A stretch of DNA of 64,000 bases from Diabrotica undecimpunctata (taxonomy: Eukaryota > Arthropoda > Insecta > Coleoptera > Chrysomelidae): NCBI RefSeq assembly GCF_040954645.1, contig NC_092810.1:8106185-8170184 (forward strand), given 5' to 3'. Below the pieces are notes generated by a model. That model searched no databases. It was not told the origin of the DNA and saw only the letters and a list, made by a program, of their open reading frames with translations. This document shows, in pieces, positions 52,926 to 62,837 of this stretch; the stretch's first letter is position 1; every line of letters begins with the position of its first letter. Made by a program: the position numbers and the translations under genes.

Positions 52926-55050
52926 TCTCTAGAAACTTGGAAACAAAGAAAAGATCTTATTTATCTAAAATTTGGAAATACCAAGGTTATGTGATATCAA
53001 AATAGCATTGAGCTTGTGTTTGACAAGTCACAGAATTTGATTGGTCGAAAGGGATGGCGTGGTACGTAGGATGTGTATGTCTCATTGGTGAAAAGGAGAG
53101 GGAGGGATTGAAGTGAAGTAAGTCAGGTTTTGTCCAGTCAAAAGAAGATAACTATGATTTGAACGTCGAAAGAAGCAAGTTGTTTTTCTCCCATATCCTG
53201 CAGTGAAAGTTAGCTGATTTTTTGTCAGATAAGAACTTTGAAAGATGTTTGGTGTCTGTGGAACGAACCCCAAAGATTTCTAGCAGTGGACCTGTAATAA
53301 ACAAAAAGGTGTATAGTATATTTGGTACTAGTCGATTAAGTGAAAATCTTTTAGACTAGAAAGAAATTGGGTTCCTGTGAGATAAAAGTTTGGTCCAGGA
53401 GCTTTTGGAAAAATTGTTGCGACGATAGTGTGTGCGAGAGACGTTGACAAGCAGAGATAGCAAAAGTGTGTAGAGCAACTGAGAGTACAAGCAAAAGTTG
53501 GGCAGGTCACAGCCCTAAGAAGAAAAGAAGCCAGTAGAGAATTCTTGGAAATAAAAGGTTAGTTTGCCATATAATCAACAAAGATTTTCAACCACGATCA
53601 TAACTACAATATAATTAATTTTTTTTTATATTTTATTTAGTGATTTCATTTTACAATAAATATAATCTTTTAATTCAGATATAAAAAAATTAAAAGCAGT
53701 AATATTTCTTGAAAAAAAATTTTCGTCTTGATTTAATTTAAAAAAGAAAACACAGAGAAGACATCTTTTATTTAAATACAAGTCCAAACAATTATTGATA
53801 ATGTGTATAGGAATTTTAATGAATTTTTAATTTTAATTTTACTGATTAGCGTATATGATATATGATTTTAATTAATTGTAAAATTGTCTAACTAATATTT
53901 TTTTTTTGATTTTTTTTTAATAAATTATTTAATAGTTTTAGTATCACAAAATTATTTGGTTTAATTTATTTTCTTATTGTCCATCCTTTCCTCGAAGGCA
54001 ACTGCTTAAAAAATACTTTGAAGCCACCTATTATAATTAACGATAAAAGGAGGATGAGATAAAATTTTAATTAAAATTAAATAAAATTAAAATTAAAGTA
54101 TAATAAAATTTTTGAAAGTGTTAAAAACAAAAGTGTTTAGTCTTTTATTGCGTGAAAAAATATATTTATGGTGGATAATATTGTATAAAATAAATTTTAA
54201 ATATTATTTCGAAGTGAAATACACCCCTGAATTTTCATTACTCTTGTGGTTATAAATTACGCTATCTTAGAAATATTAATTCTGAATTGGTTTGTTTGTA
54301 AGCTGCTATCTTTCTAAAAGTTAATAAATACTTTTTTCGCTACAGTAGTTCGCAATTTTGTACAATATTGCTATTCGTCGAAATATCTTATGACTTCTTC
54401 TTTAAGTTAGATAAGAAAAAATCGTTAGGACAATACCGAAATATTATTCGCAGCTTATTAATAAATTAGTACTATATTAATATTGCATTACCATTAAAGC
54501 ACTGTTTATATTTTTGCCGGACAGCTGTTTGATTAAATTATAAAATATTTTAAACTTTCAACTTTTCCAACTCAATAAATGTTTCAAAATACTCCGAGCG
54601 GGTTAAAAGACACTAATTTCATTTACAAATTTAACATTCCTCAGTGAATAGGGTGGCTGCAAAACTAATCAAACTTTCAAAAATCTAATCACCTTTAATT
54701 TAGCCCTTGCGTCGGTGGCGTCTTGTATAATTATTTCTCAAATGATTTATGGGAAGGGATTTTCTGGAAAATTTAGTAAGTAGTTTAAATAGGAGATTGA
54801 GAAATGATGAGAAAATGACTACTAATGGCAGTTGAAGCAGATTTATTAGCGAGTCACGTGGCGAAGATTTGGCGACAAAAACACTGACGAACAAATTTAA
54901 CTTTTAGAGGAGTGAAATGAGAAAATTAGCTACTAAATCATTTGGTATATTTTGTTTAAAAACAACATACTTTTGGTTGATGTTGTTGCAACAATTTAGT
55001 CGGTTGTTTTGGAGGAGCAATTCAAAATTATTTTACTTTCGACCTTTGCA
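52926..55050. other. AT-rich stretch; G+C-richer part at 53040-53520
   Basis: 53040-53520 has two ATTGGT boxes (53040, 53084), many short purine runs and a donor-like AAAAG|GTTAGT near 53560, so it could be a promoter with a non-coding first exon. There is no coding evidence. The rest is very AT-rich and empty. Confidence 0.3.
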
Positions 55051-55054
55051 TTAC

Positions 55055-55925
55055 GGACGTTAATTAAGGCCATGTTAAGGTTTAAATGTTTGTAAATGAT
55101 AAATTTGGTTTTGATTCTGCTGAGCTATGAGATTATGCACTAAATAAATCTCTGGTAACTTCTTGTGCTTTCACAATTAATGGCCTGTCGACGTTTTTTT
55201 GTTGATACTTTTAACTCCGGTGTAATCAGCAAACCAATGGAACTAAAACTTGCATTTAATTTGTCACATGGTTCTGTCTGACTTATTTTTGCAACCTTAT
55301 TATTATCATATTTATTTGACGTGTAAACTACATCACTATAATCCTCGTTGAAAGCTGCACCACTTGTGTAAGACCCAGATGAGTCACTGTCTGCATCTGA
55401 GATGTAAGTTTAAAAAGTTTGGTGTCCTTTTTTTTGGTAATTTTCATTTTTTCACTACCCGATAATGATTTGCTTTTGTTATTTTTATTTACACCGCTGC
55501 AGGATAGCTGTTCTTCGAAATTTGCAATATTTTTGCCAGTTGTTTCAATTTCTGGTTCGGTTGTAAGATTTTCTTGAAAATCTTCGAAGATTGTTTCAAT
55601 CTCTCGTTGTATCAGATAACTAGATGCAAAAGCAGCATTTGGAATAGCATTTGGATTGAATGGCCATATTCCAGTTGCTTCAAATCCAGAACAAATATTT
55701 TTTTGCGATATTGCGTTTTTCCAAACCGGCACGGCGTAAATATTTGCCCAAATCTTGGTAAGGTTGATGGTACGTTCGTTATTATGGTTCACCCAAAAAT
55801 TGACACAGCTCCTCATCCCAGTAAGATTCAAAACTCCTGAAGACTGCTTTATCGAGTGGTTGAAGCTCATGGGCGGTATTGGACGGTAGACAAAACAGAG
55901 TTACTTTTTTTTTGCAGCTTCTACA
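55055..55925 (-). pseudogene. pogo/Tigger-like transposase C-terminal half
   Basis: Minus strand from about 55910: VTLFCLPSNTAHELQPLDKA and VFRSFESYWDEE (the LQPLD motif with the last catalytic aspartate). After a frameshift, INLTKIWANIYAVPVWKNAI, ICSGFEATGIWPFNPNAIP, then a serine/acid-rich tail. Frames further down (TYISDADSDSSGSYTSGAAF, AKISQTEPCDKLNASFSSIG, RRQAIN.KAQEVTRDLF) match 31.85-32.1 kb. The copy is cut at about 55910 by the poly(A) end of an I-type LINE. The 52-bp repeat at 55055-55096 follows its end. Confidence 0.8.
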
Positions 55926-57120
55926 ATTCATAATTTATTATAGAGTTTACAGTAATTTGAAAAATACAGAACTTCATTTAATTTTGTAACCATTGCTTCT
56001 TTCAGGCTGTTGGATATCTTGAATATGGCCTTGGCTGAGGTGTACTCTGGACATTCTATTATTATATGGTTGACTGTGAAAGGCGTTTGACATCTTTGGC
56101 ATATTGGTGGTGGTTCTTTGGAGATTATGTAGCCGTGCGTAAGTCGTGTATGCCCAAGTCGGAGTCTGCTGATAGTTACCTGGTCTTTTCTTTTTGGTGG
56201 TATAGAAAGATTTTTTGAAGATACGTCTGGTTTCATGCTCTTAAGATTTTTGATTGTTTGATCCCATATTTCTTGCCAGATTTTATTTACATCAGTCTTT
56301 ATTAAAGTTTTAGTATCTGATATTGGTATACCTGTTGCAGTCGGAATGTTCACATCGTTTAGTGCTTCAAAGGCTGTTTTGTCTGCTAGCTCATTACGAG
56401 TTATTTCGCCATGGGATGGGACCTACATAAATGATATGGTTTTCCAAGAAAGTTGGAGCTGTTGTAACGCGTCTTTAATAAGGAATAGATTGATTTGTGT
56501 GGGACAAAGATGTTTAATGGCCTGTAAAGAACTTAATGAATCTGATAATATTAGTATTTGTTTTTTATTTGTGGTTTTACAATGATTTAGTCAAAGACAG
56601 GAAAATGCAATACTTGGGTCATGTGTTGAGAGGCGAGTTATACTTGAAGAAAAACTACAGGGCAAAAGATCAGTAGGAAGACGTCAGAACTCATAGCTGA
56701 AAGACCTAAGGAGAAGGTTCGACCGCTCATCCGCAGAAACCTTTCGCACAGTAGTTTCCAAAACTACAATTGCCATTTGGATCGTCAACCTTCAAAATGA
56801 GACGGCGTCATGAGAAGAAGAATGATTTAGTGCGTCAAGTATAGCTTGGAGCTCTGCGGTATAAATACTACAGCCCTCAGTTAACCTAGTGGCAGAAATT
56901 ACGTTTTCTCATACAGTAGCAGCTGCTACTCCGTTGCAATCTTTAGAGGCATCAGTGAAGAACAGTTTGTACATGGAATATTTGAGTAAATTTGCATGAT
57001 ACTGAAGCCTGATCTCAGCAGAAATGTGTAAATGTTTATCATGATTAAGTAAGGAAAGGTCTACTATTGGTAAAGAAACTGTCCAGAGAGGTGTCTGGTA
57101 TATTTTTATGGATGCCAAGG
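55905..57120 (-). mobile_element. I/Jockey-type LINE 3' part inside Tigger remnant
   Basis: Minus strand: YKLFFTDASKDCNGVAAATV (RNase H first Asp), YTAELQAILDALN (Glu), ILILSDSLSSLQAIKHL (Asp), VPSHGEITRNELADKTAFE (final motif), then PPKRKDQVTISRLRLGHTR and CQRCQTPFTVNHIIIEC (C-x2-C-x7-H-x4-C). The stop is at about 55928. A poly(A) run at 55906-55914 abuts the Tigger sequence. Stops break the RNase H frame and an RTE fragment (56592-56820) splits it. Confidence 0.85.
56592..56820 (+). mobile_element. RTE 3' fragment nested in I-type LINE
   Basis: AATGATTTAGT flanks it (56581-56591 and 56821-56831). Reads RKMQYLGHVLRGELYLKK, QGKRSVGRRQNS, LKDLRRRFDRSSAETF, stop near 56810, then the GAAGAAG tail. 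This makes a three-level nest: RTE in I-type LINE in Tigger. Confidence 0.9.
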
Positions 57121-57650
57121 TGATTTGATTGATACAATACGGTAGTCTTTAAACTCGTTCGTAAAATGATTATGTTAATGTTTACTTTAACAAAATCCCT
57201 TTAAACACGACAACACAAATTTATTTCCAAAATTTTGTTGGTAAACAATTCTATTATTCCGGAAAATTTAACGAGAATCACATACCTAATCCTATACTTT
57301 TCCTTACTTACTTCATTCCGTTGCAAGTTGTGATCCCTTTATTTATATCTTTTATATAGAAATACATTGACGAAGGGATTGAATAGAAGTAAAACGAAAA
57401 TCTAAACTTCTATTCGTAATAATCCCCAAAGTCAGGAGGTCGACTCTTTACGCAGTGGTGTAGAAGGATATTCAATCCACCGTAAATATATTTGGGTAAA
57501 ATACTTAACACAAATTTACGATAAACATACCTACAGTCGAGTTTTGTATAAATGGATTGAAGGAACTTTTAGAGTAAAGGAATGTATTTAATATTAAAAG
57601 TTTCTCAATAAATGTTGAAAATGTTGATATCAGGTTTATAATTTTATGTG
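57121..57650. other. AT-rich stretch, nothing recognised
   Basis: No recognised motif. It might contain the upstream part of the Tigger remnant but none was readable. Confidence 0.4.
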
Positions 57651-57654
57651 TACA

Positions 57655-57962
57655 TATACAGGGTGAGTCATGAGGAACTTTACATACTTCTATTATATGT
57701 AGAGTCCCTCAGGGAGCATATCATGTGGCCACTAAAAAATATCAACTCCTCTTCTTTATTAATTAACAGGGTGATTTGTGTAATCGACCATTTATTTCAT
57801 TTTACTGTAGTGTTTATACGGCTCATTTGATTTTTTTAATTTTTGCATGATACAGTACACTACTATCAAGCATTCGACTGGTATTAGCTAAACTAAAAAA
57901 TTCCAGGACTGGCTTTGGAAAAATTAATTTAGGGATTCGTATTTAATATTACACCCTGTATA
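57655..57962. mobile_element. MITE-like element with TATACAGGGTG ends
   Basis: TATACAGGGTG (57655-57665) and CACCCTGTATA (57952-57962) are perfect inverses 308 bp apart, with no coding between. The same terminal motif is scattered in the window (about 45677, 59625, 59733). Probably a non-autonomous mariner-like element. Confidence 0.6.
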
Positions 57963-58318
57963 AATTTTTTTTTAAAATGCAATAAGTGACTTTCAAACTA
58001 CATAAATAGCCAATGAAAACGACATATGCGACAATGTTGTCGCACTTTTATTAAATTTTTAGTGAACGATTAAATCTTACCAAAAATAGAACAACCATAA
58101 TGAAGTATCAAATTATAAGGTATTAATTTAAACAAATGTTATAAATTTCAAACATTTTAATTGAAATGATAAACTGAGTCACTGCACAACAAAAAACAGT
58201 AACTACTAACAATAACGAAGAACAATTTAAAAAAAAACTAAAAATATGTACATAGTTATGATAAACCCATAAATTAGAACTGGAAAAGATACCATAATGG
58301 TAACAAAATAAAAATAAT
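57963..58318. other. AT-rich stretch 3' of chimeric transposase
   Basis: No coding. It may contain the 3' end of the mariner-like piece. Confidence 0.4.
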
Positions 58319-59884
58319 TCAAAATAGATTTTCGAAATGGAACCCTGCAGCCTGTACACATTTTTGTTGCCGAATTGTTAATTGACGTATTGAATTACGG
58401 ATACTCTGGGGATCGTTTCCTACGGGAGGAGATTTAAGAAATACTTTTTTGACACTGGATATCATGGTATTTACAAGAGGAAACTTTTTTCGTATTTCCT
58501 CTGCAACTCTGTTTAATCCATGCGCTACACAAGTAACATGTATTAAATCTGGGAAAAATATTTTTAAATTTTGTCCTACTTTCACCATAAGGAGCAGCAT
58601 CCGATAAAATAAGCAGTAATTTATTAGAAGGAATAGTTGTCGGAAGAAAAAAAGTTGCTAATGTTTCTTGTATAAAACGCGAAATTGCTAAAGCATTTGT
58701 TTTCTCAAGTTGCTGGCATGAAATAAGATGAGATTTTGGTAAGGTATCTTCTTTAAGAACACCAATCAATGAATGAGCAATATACTTTCCTGAGGAATCA
58801 GTGGTTTCGTCTACAGATATGTAAAAATTATTATCTGCAATTTCTTCCTTAATATTAATTAACACCGACGAGTATAGCCCGTTCACATTATTTCTTCTTA
58901 GAGACCGATCACTTGGAACATTAAGTTTGCAATATTTTTTTAGAAACGAACTAAAATTTACATTTGCTAATTTTGAAAGCGGTATGTTTGCAGACACTAA
59001 TGCGCGACACAAGTCTTCATTAAAAGTTTCTTGCTCATCTAATTTTTTTGAAGTAGATTGGAAACATTTAGCCATTGAAGTTTGATGTTTTCCTCCTATT
59101 TTTCCTTTTTTTGCAATGTGTGAAGCAGTTCTCACATGTTGGTCTATCTGAAATTTCTTCTCACATGCTATCTATAAATAAAAATAAAAACCTTTATTTT
59201 AACCCAACCTTTAAAATATAAAAATATACAAGGTGTTTTTGGTTAATCAAATAACTGGTTTGGAAAAAAAAACACTCGCTAAGTGTTTTAAATGCAGTAT
59301 TAATCCACAAATTAGTTTTTGTTACTAACCATTAGTACATCATATAACTTCAACTTAAAATTCAACAAAAGTTTTTTTTTTGTTAATTCAATTACAATAA
59401 AGATAATTGTGTTTTAGAATAGCTGACTTCATAAAAAAAAGTAAAGGTGAAAAATTTTTCTAAATACACACCATTTTATTGTACCATGGACAATTTTTTC
59501 TCACTAAAGGAAGCTATTTTTCATTTAAAAACAACCTACGAGTACTAAATTTCAAGTAAATACGTTTATTGGTTTTAAAGTTATTGTTGTTATTAACTAA
59601 AAGAATTTAATTTTTTTTAATTTTAACACCCTGTATCTCGAAAAGTAAATAAGTTTGACCCCTCATTAACTATATCGTTTTGTTCAATTTTTCGAGAAGT
59701 ATCTACAGTCAAACGTTGTAAGTGTCATTTGGAAACACCCTGTATGTATGAAATATTAGATATTTAATAGAAAATATTAGATACTTACAATTTTGCCACA
59801 GACTGAACAGTAGATTTTTCCCGTATCCATAGACAGCTCTTTATAAGGTTTAATCCAAGTTGAAGCACTGGTTGTTTTAGGCAT
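58319..59884 (-). pseudogene. BED-finger hAT transposase gene with intron and mariner-like tail
   Basis: Exon 1 (59789-59884): MPKTTSASTWIKPYKELSMD then TGKIYCSVCGKI, ending at a consensus donor (GTAAGT). Intron 59172-59788, acceptor TTATTTATAG. Exon 2 from 59171 in phase: IACEKKFQIDQHVRTASHIA (finger C-x2-C ... H-x4-H), then NNFYISVDETTDSSGKYIA, the first catalytic segment. A frameshift near 58590 joins to [20 protein letters not shown]. The similarity to CGGBP1-like hAT proteins ends at VFLKSP (about 58435). The last 38 residues ([20 protein letters not shown] then HFENLF and stop) look like the end of a mariner-type transposase (RxxxCxxxxGxHFExLL). So the hAT dimerisation domain is missing and replaced. 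Confidence 0.72.
59172..59788 (-). other. Intron of hAT gene with CACCCTGTAT repeats
   Basis: A 617-bp intron between the two halves of the BED finger. ACACCCTGTAT occurs twice in the same orientation (about 59625 and 59733), bracketing about 110 bp. This suggests an insertion of mariner-like repeat sequence that enlarged the intron. Confidence 0.6.
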
Positions 59885-60349
59885 TATAAAATCACAATCT
59901 TCCTTTTTGTTACGCACAACGAGTGTTTACGCTTTGAATATCAAAACAAAAATGATTTACAAATCTGAGCATCAAATTAGAAATGTTTAGGTACCTAATT
60001 CAATAAACTGGGAGATTTTGGAAAATCCCTAAATTAGGAACAAAACTATTAGCCGTTTACCTGCTGTTAAGATACAATAAATTGTAGATAGATTTGGGGA
60101 TTAGATCATAAAATGCAAATGAGCGAACTCTTAGCGATTATCCAATAACTGAATGCCTCAGTGACCGAGACTTTCTAAGAATGTTGAGGGCTACTTAAAT
60201 TGATCTTCTTTGAAATTGTAAATGTTTTGTACCTGTAGAGATTACGTACTTAGATCATTTCTTGATTAAAATGACTACAAAATTTTATACAAGAATTGAA
60301 ATAAATTGGTATGTTTAAAAATTTTTAAATACAGTATAAAAATCTGAAC
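59885..60349. other. 5' non-coding region of the hAT element, AT-rich
   Basis: No coding sequence. It lies between the hAT start codon and its GCATAT-rich subterminal zone. Confidence 0.4.
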
Positions 60350-60460
60350 TTTTATGCACTTTATGCAAACTTTTATACAAATATGCCAAAATATGAAATA
60401 TTTGCATAAAATATGCACAATATGCAAAATATGCAATATGCATATTTGCCGAAGTCTAAC
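60350..60460 (-). repeat. TATGCA-rich subterminal region and likely hAT end
   Basis: About ten copies of ATATGCA/TGCATAT-type words in about 100 bp, ending on the minus strand at GACTTCGGCAAATATGC (about 60457). Arrays of this word next to a TTCGGCAAAT-like end occur in hAT elements with BED/CGGBP1-type transposases. It would be the 5' end of the element carrying the gene at 58319-59884. Confidence 0.5.
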
Positions 60461-61568
60461 AATAACGAACCATTTCCTATCCTGGAATCGTTTTCAAAAT
60501 ATTTGGGATATAATTTACCTCTATTTAAAAACACATATCAATTTCTACACGTCGCCCTCTTACATGAGACACGTTGTATACATTTTCTCACATTCGTCGA
60601 TTAGGCGTAGCTTACAGTTAAAAATACATTCAAGCTGTGGAAAATTTCGAAATAAAAAACCCCTTTTAAGAAGCTTATCGCCACGCCAGTTTCGTTTAGA
60701 AGATTTGTGATATCGACATTGGAATTATGGTCCCTAAGGATTTTCGCACAGGACAAGGGAAAACTATCCGGAGAATTTGTTGGCTGAGTTTTCATCAGTT
60801 CTAACCCAAATTTTCAATTAGTAACAGCGTACATGAGAGTCCACAAATTTTACCATGATTAACACGATAATAAAATCTAAAAAGGGAGGTGTGGTATTAA
60901 TGTAAAAGTAAAAAAGATGTTGGTTATTTCTGCATAATATTCTTCTACCTCATTTTCTTCCTTGTCTGCTGTTAATGCACGTACTTGTACTACATTGAGT
61001 CAGTGTTTTTACATTTAAGTTGTAGTAGCCTTATCCTTTCGGAGTAAGAAGTAAAGTTTTATCGAGATTTATCAATGTTTTTGTTTGTGATAAATGCGAC
61101 ACCATATGGTTTATGACAGTTATTTTCTACTCCAAAAAAGAGCTTTCCTGCTCTTAGTAGGATTAGAATATTCTATTTCAAATATTTTCAATATTCCAAT
61201 TTTTATCGATTGTTTATATAGCAAGTCTGGAAATTGGTTCGGTCCTGACAGGTATACTAATTAGTGCGAATTTGTCAGCTCCAAACAAAAACTGTTATTT
61301 ATATAGTAGTTATTGATTAGAAATTTTTTATTTTATCAATATAAGTGCATAAGAGTGTGTTCTCTTCCATCCTGTAAGTAGGTACTCTTTAAAATTATAT
61401 AAAACAGAGTCATTTCACAGGAATTTATTGTATTTATCATAAGTCGACTTCGTCGATATAAAAACTCCAAACAAGTTTATTCGTTATCTATAACGACATG
61501 ATAAAATTGCCTGTTGTAAAACAGGTCCGTATTTCAGGTCTAAATTAAATTTTAAATTTAAAGAAAAG
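60461..61568. other. AT-rich stretch, probably LINE 5' UTR at the right
   Basis: No coding motif was recognised. The last few hundred bases are likely 5' UTR of the LINE whose ORF1 starts at 61569; its 5' end could not be placed. Confidence 0.4.
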
Positions 61569-62837
61569 ATGTTAAATCCAACTGACGGGACTTCTGACTA
61601 CAGAAGCTCCCAAAAGGAAAATCATACTAAAACTTATTCATCTGCTGTGATTGAACAACAATTCCCTACCAAAGATCAAGCTATCATATTCCCAGCTATT
61701 GAAAACCTAAAACTTCAAGATTACTTGATTCCACTAGGAATGTTGATCGAGCCCAAAAATATTATATTTTCCTCACGGCTTTCTAACAACAGAGTGTGTA
61801 TGTACCTTGCAAACAAAAACATTGTTGAACATTTTATAAATAATTATGGAGGGTTTATCGAAATTAATAATCAACGAGTCCAAGCACGCAAACTCGTCAC
61901 TCCAGCAGAAAGACTAATTCTGTCAAACGTTTGTCCCACCATTCCGCATGCTTTACTAACTCGAGAAATTGAAAAATTGGGCCTTAAAACCATGTCTCCC
62001 ATGTCATTTCTCAAGATAAGTGCCGGTTTGCCGGAATTCAGCCACGTTTATAGTTTTAGACGACAAATTTTTATCACACCACCACCTTCCTCAATACCTG
62101 AATCCATATTAATAAATTATGATAACACCAACTATAGGATTTTTTTGTCACAAGATTCCTTGGTATGTTTTTCATGTAAAAGGCAAGGCCATACTGCAGC
62201 AAATTGCAAAACAACCCAAGAATCAGTTTCCGAAAATTATAACCAAACTCCTCACTCCCAAACATCTTCGCAATCTACACCTACCCAAATACTTCCAACT
62301 AACCCCTCAAAAACTCCAACCGTACAACCAATCATCAATATAGATACAGCCCAGTGTACACAAAATAGCTCAAAACGCAGTTTGGAAGAAATAATCACAC
62401 CTCCTCCAGCGCAAGATGCTGATTCAGAAAACCCAAGTATAGACCCGTTTGTTAAACCAAATGATGCTCCATCCAAAAAACCAAAAAAAAGCAAGGAAAA
62501 GACACCAACTCACATATTCATGGAACCGGCAAAGGCATTCATCTCAGAGCAAAACCCTCCATTTATTCTTGATTTTAATCAAATTTCCGATCTATTTGAA
62601 AATGTTTATGGTGCACAGGATCCAGTCAGCGTCATAAAAAACTACACTAACGATTTAGAAGCTTTAGTGAAAATGCTAACAGCAATATACCCTTACTTCA
62701 AACAAAGATCCATTAAATCTAGATGTACAAAAATAAGAAAAAAACTACTGATACATTTACAGATGACCTACTCGGATAGTGAGACATCAGAGACTGAAAG
62801 TGAGTTATCTCAGGGATCGAGTCATAAACTTCTGTAA
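61569..62837 (+). CDS. I-type LINE ORF1 (gag-like, CCHC)
   Basis: A 422-residue open frame from ATG 61569 to TAA 62835. The N-terminal 200 residues form an RNA-binding-like region (LSNNRVCMYLANKNIVEHFI and so on) that resembles ORF1 proteins of I/Jockey LINEs. One zinc knuckle CFSCKRQGHTAANC (C-x2-C-x4-H-x4-C) lies at about residues 198-211. A serine/threonine/proline-rich spacer and a lysine-rich stretch (PSKKPKKSKEKTP) follow, then a C-terminal helical-looking part. LINE ORF1 coats the element RNA and is needed for retrotransposition. Uninterrupted, unlike most repeats in the window. ORF2 follows directly. Confidence 0.85.
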   Translation: MLNPTDGTSDYRSSQKENHTKTYSSAVIEQQFPTKDQAIIFPAIENLKLQDYLIPLGMLIEPKNIIFSSRLSNNRVCMYLANKNIVEHFINNYGGFIEINNQRVQARKLVTPAERLILSNVCPTIPHALLTREIEKLGLKTMSPMSFLKISAGLPEFSHVYSFRRQIFITPPPSSIPESILINYDNTNYRIFLSQDSLVCFSCKRQGHTAANCKTTQESVSENYNQTPHSQTSSQSTPTQILPTNPSKTPTVQPIINIDTAQCTQNSSKRSLEEIITPPPAQDADSENPSIDPFVKPNDAPSKKPKKSKEKTPTHIFMEPAKAFISEQNPPFILDFNQISDLFENVYGAQDPVSVIKNYTNDLEALVKMLTAIYPYFKQRSIKSRCTKIRKKLLIHLQMTYSDSETSETESELSQGSSHKLL

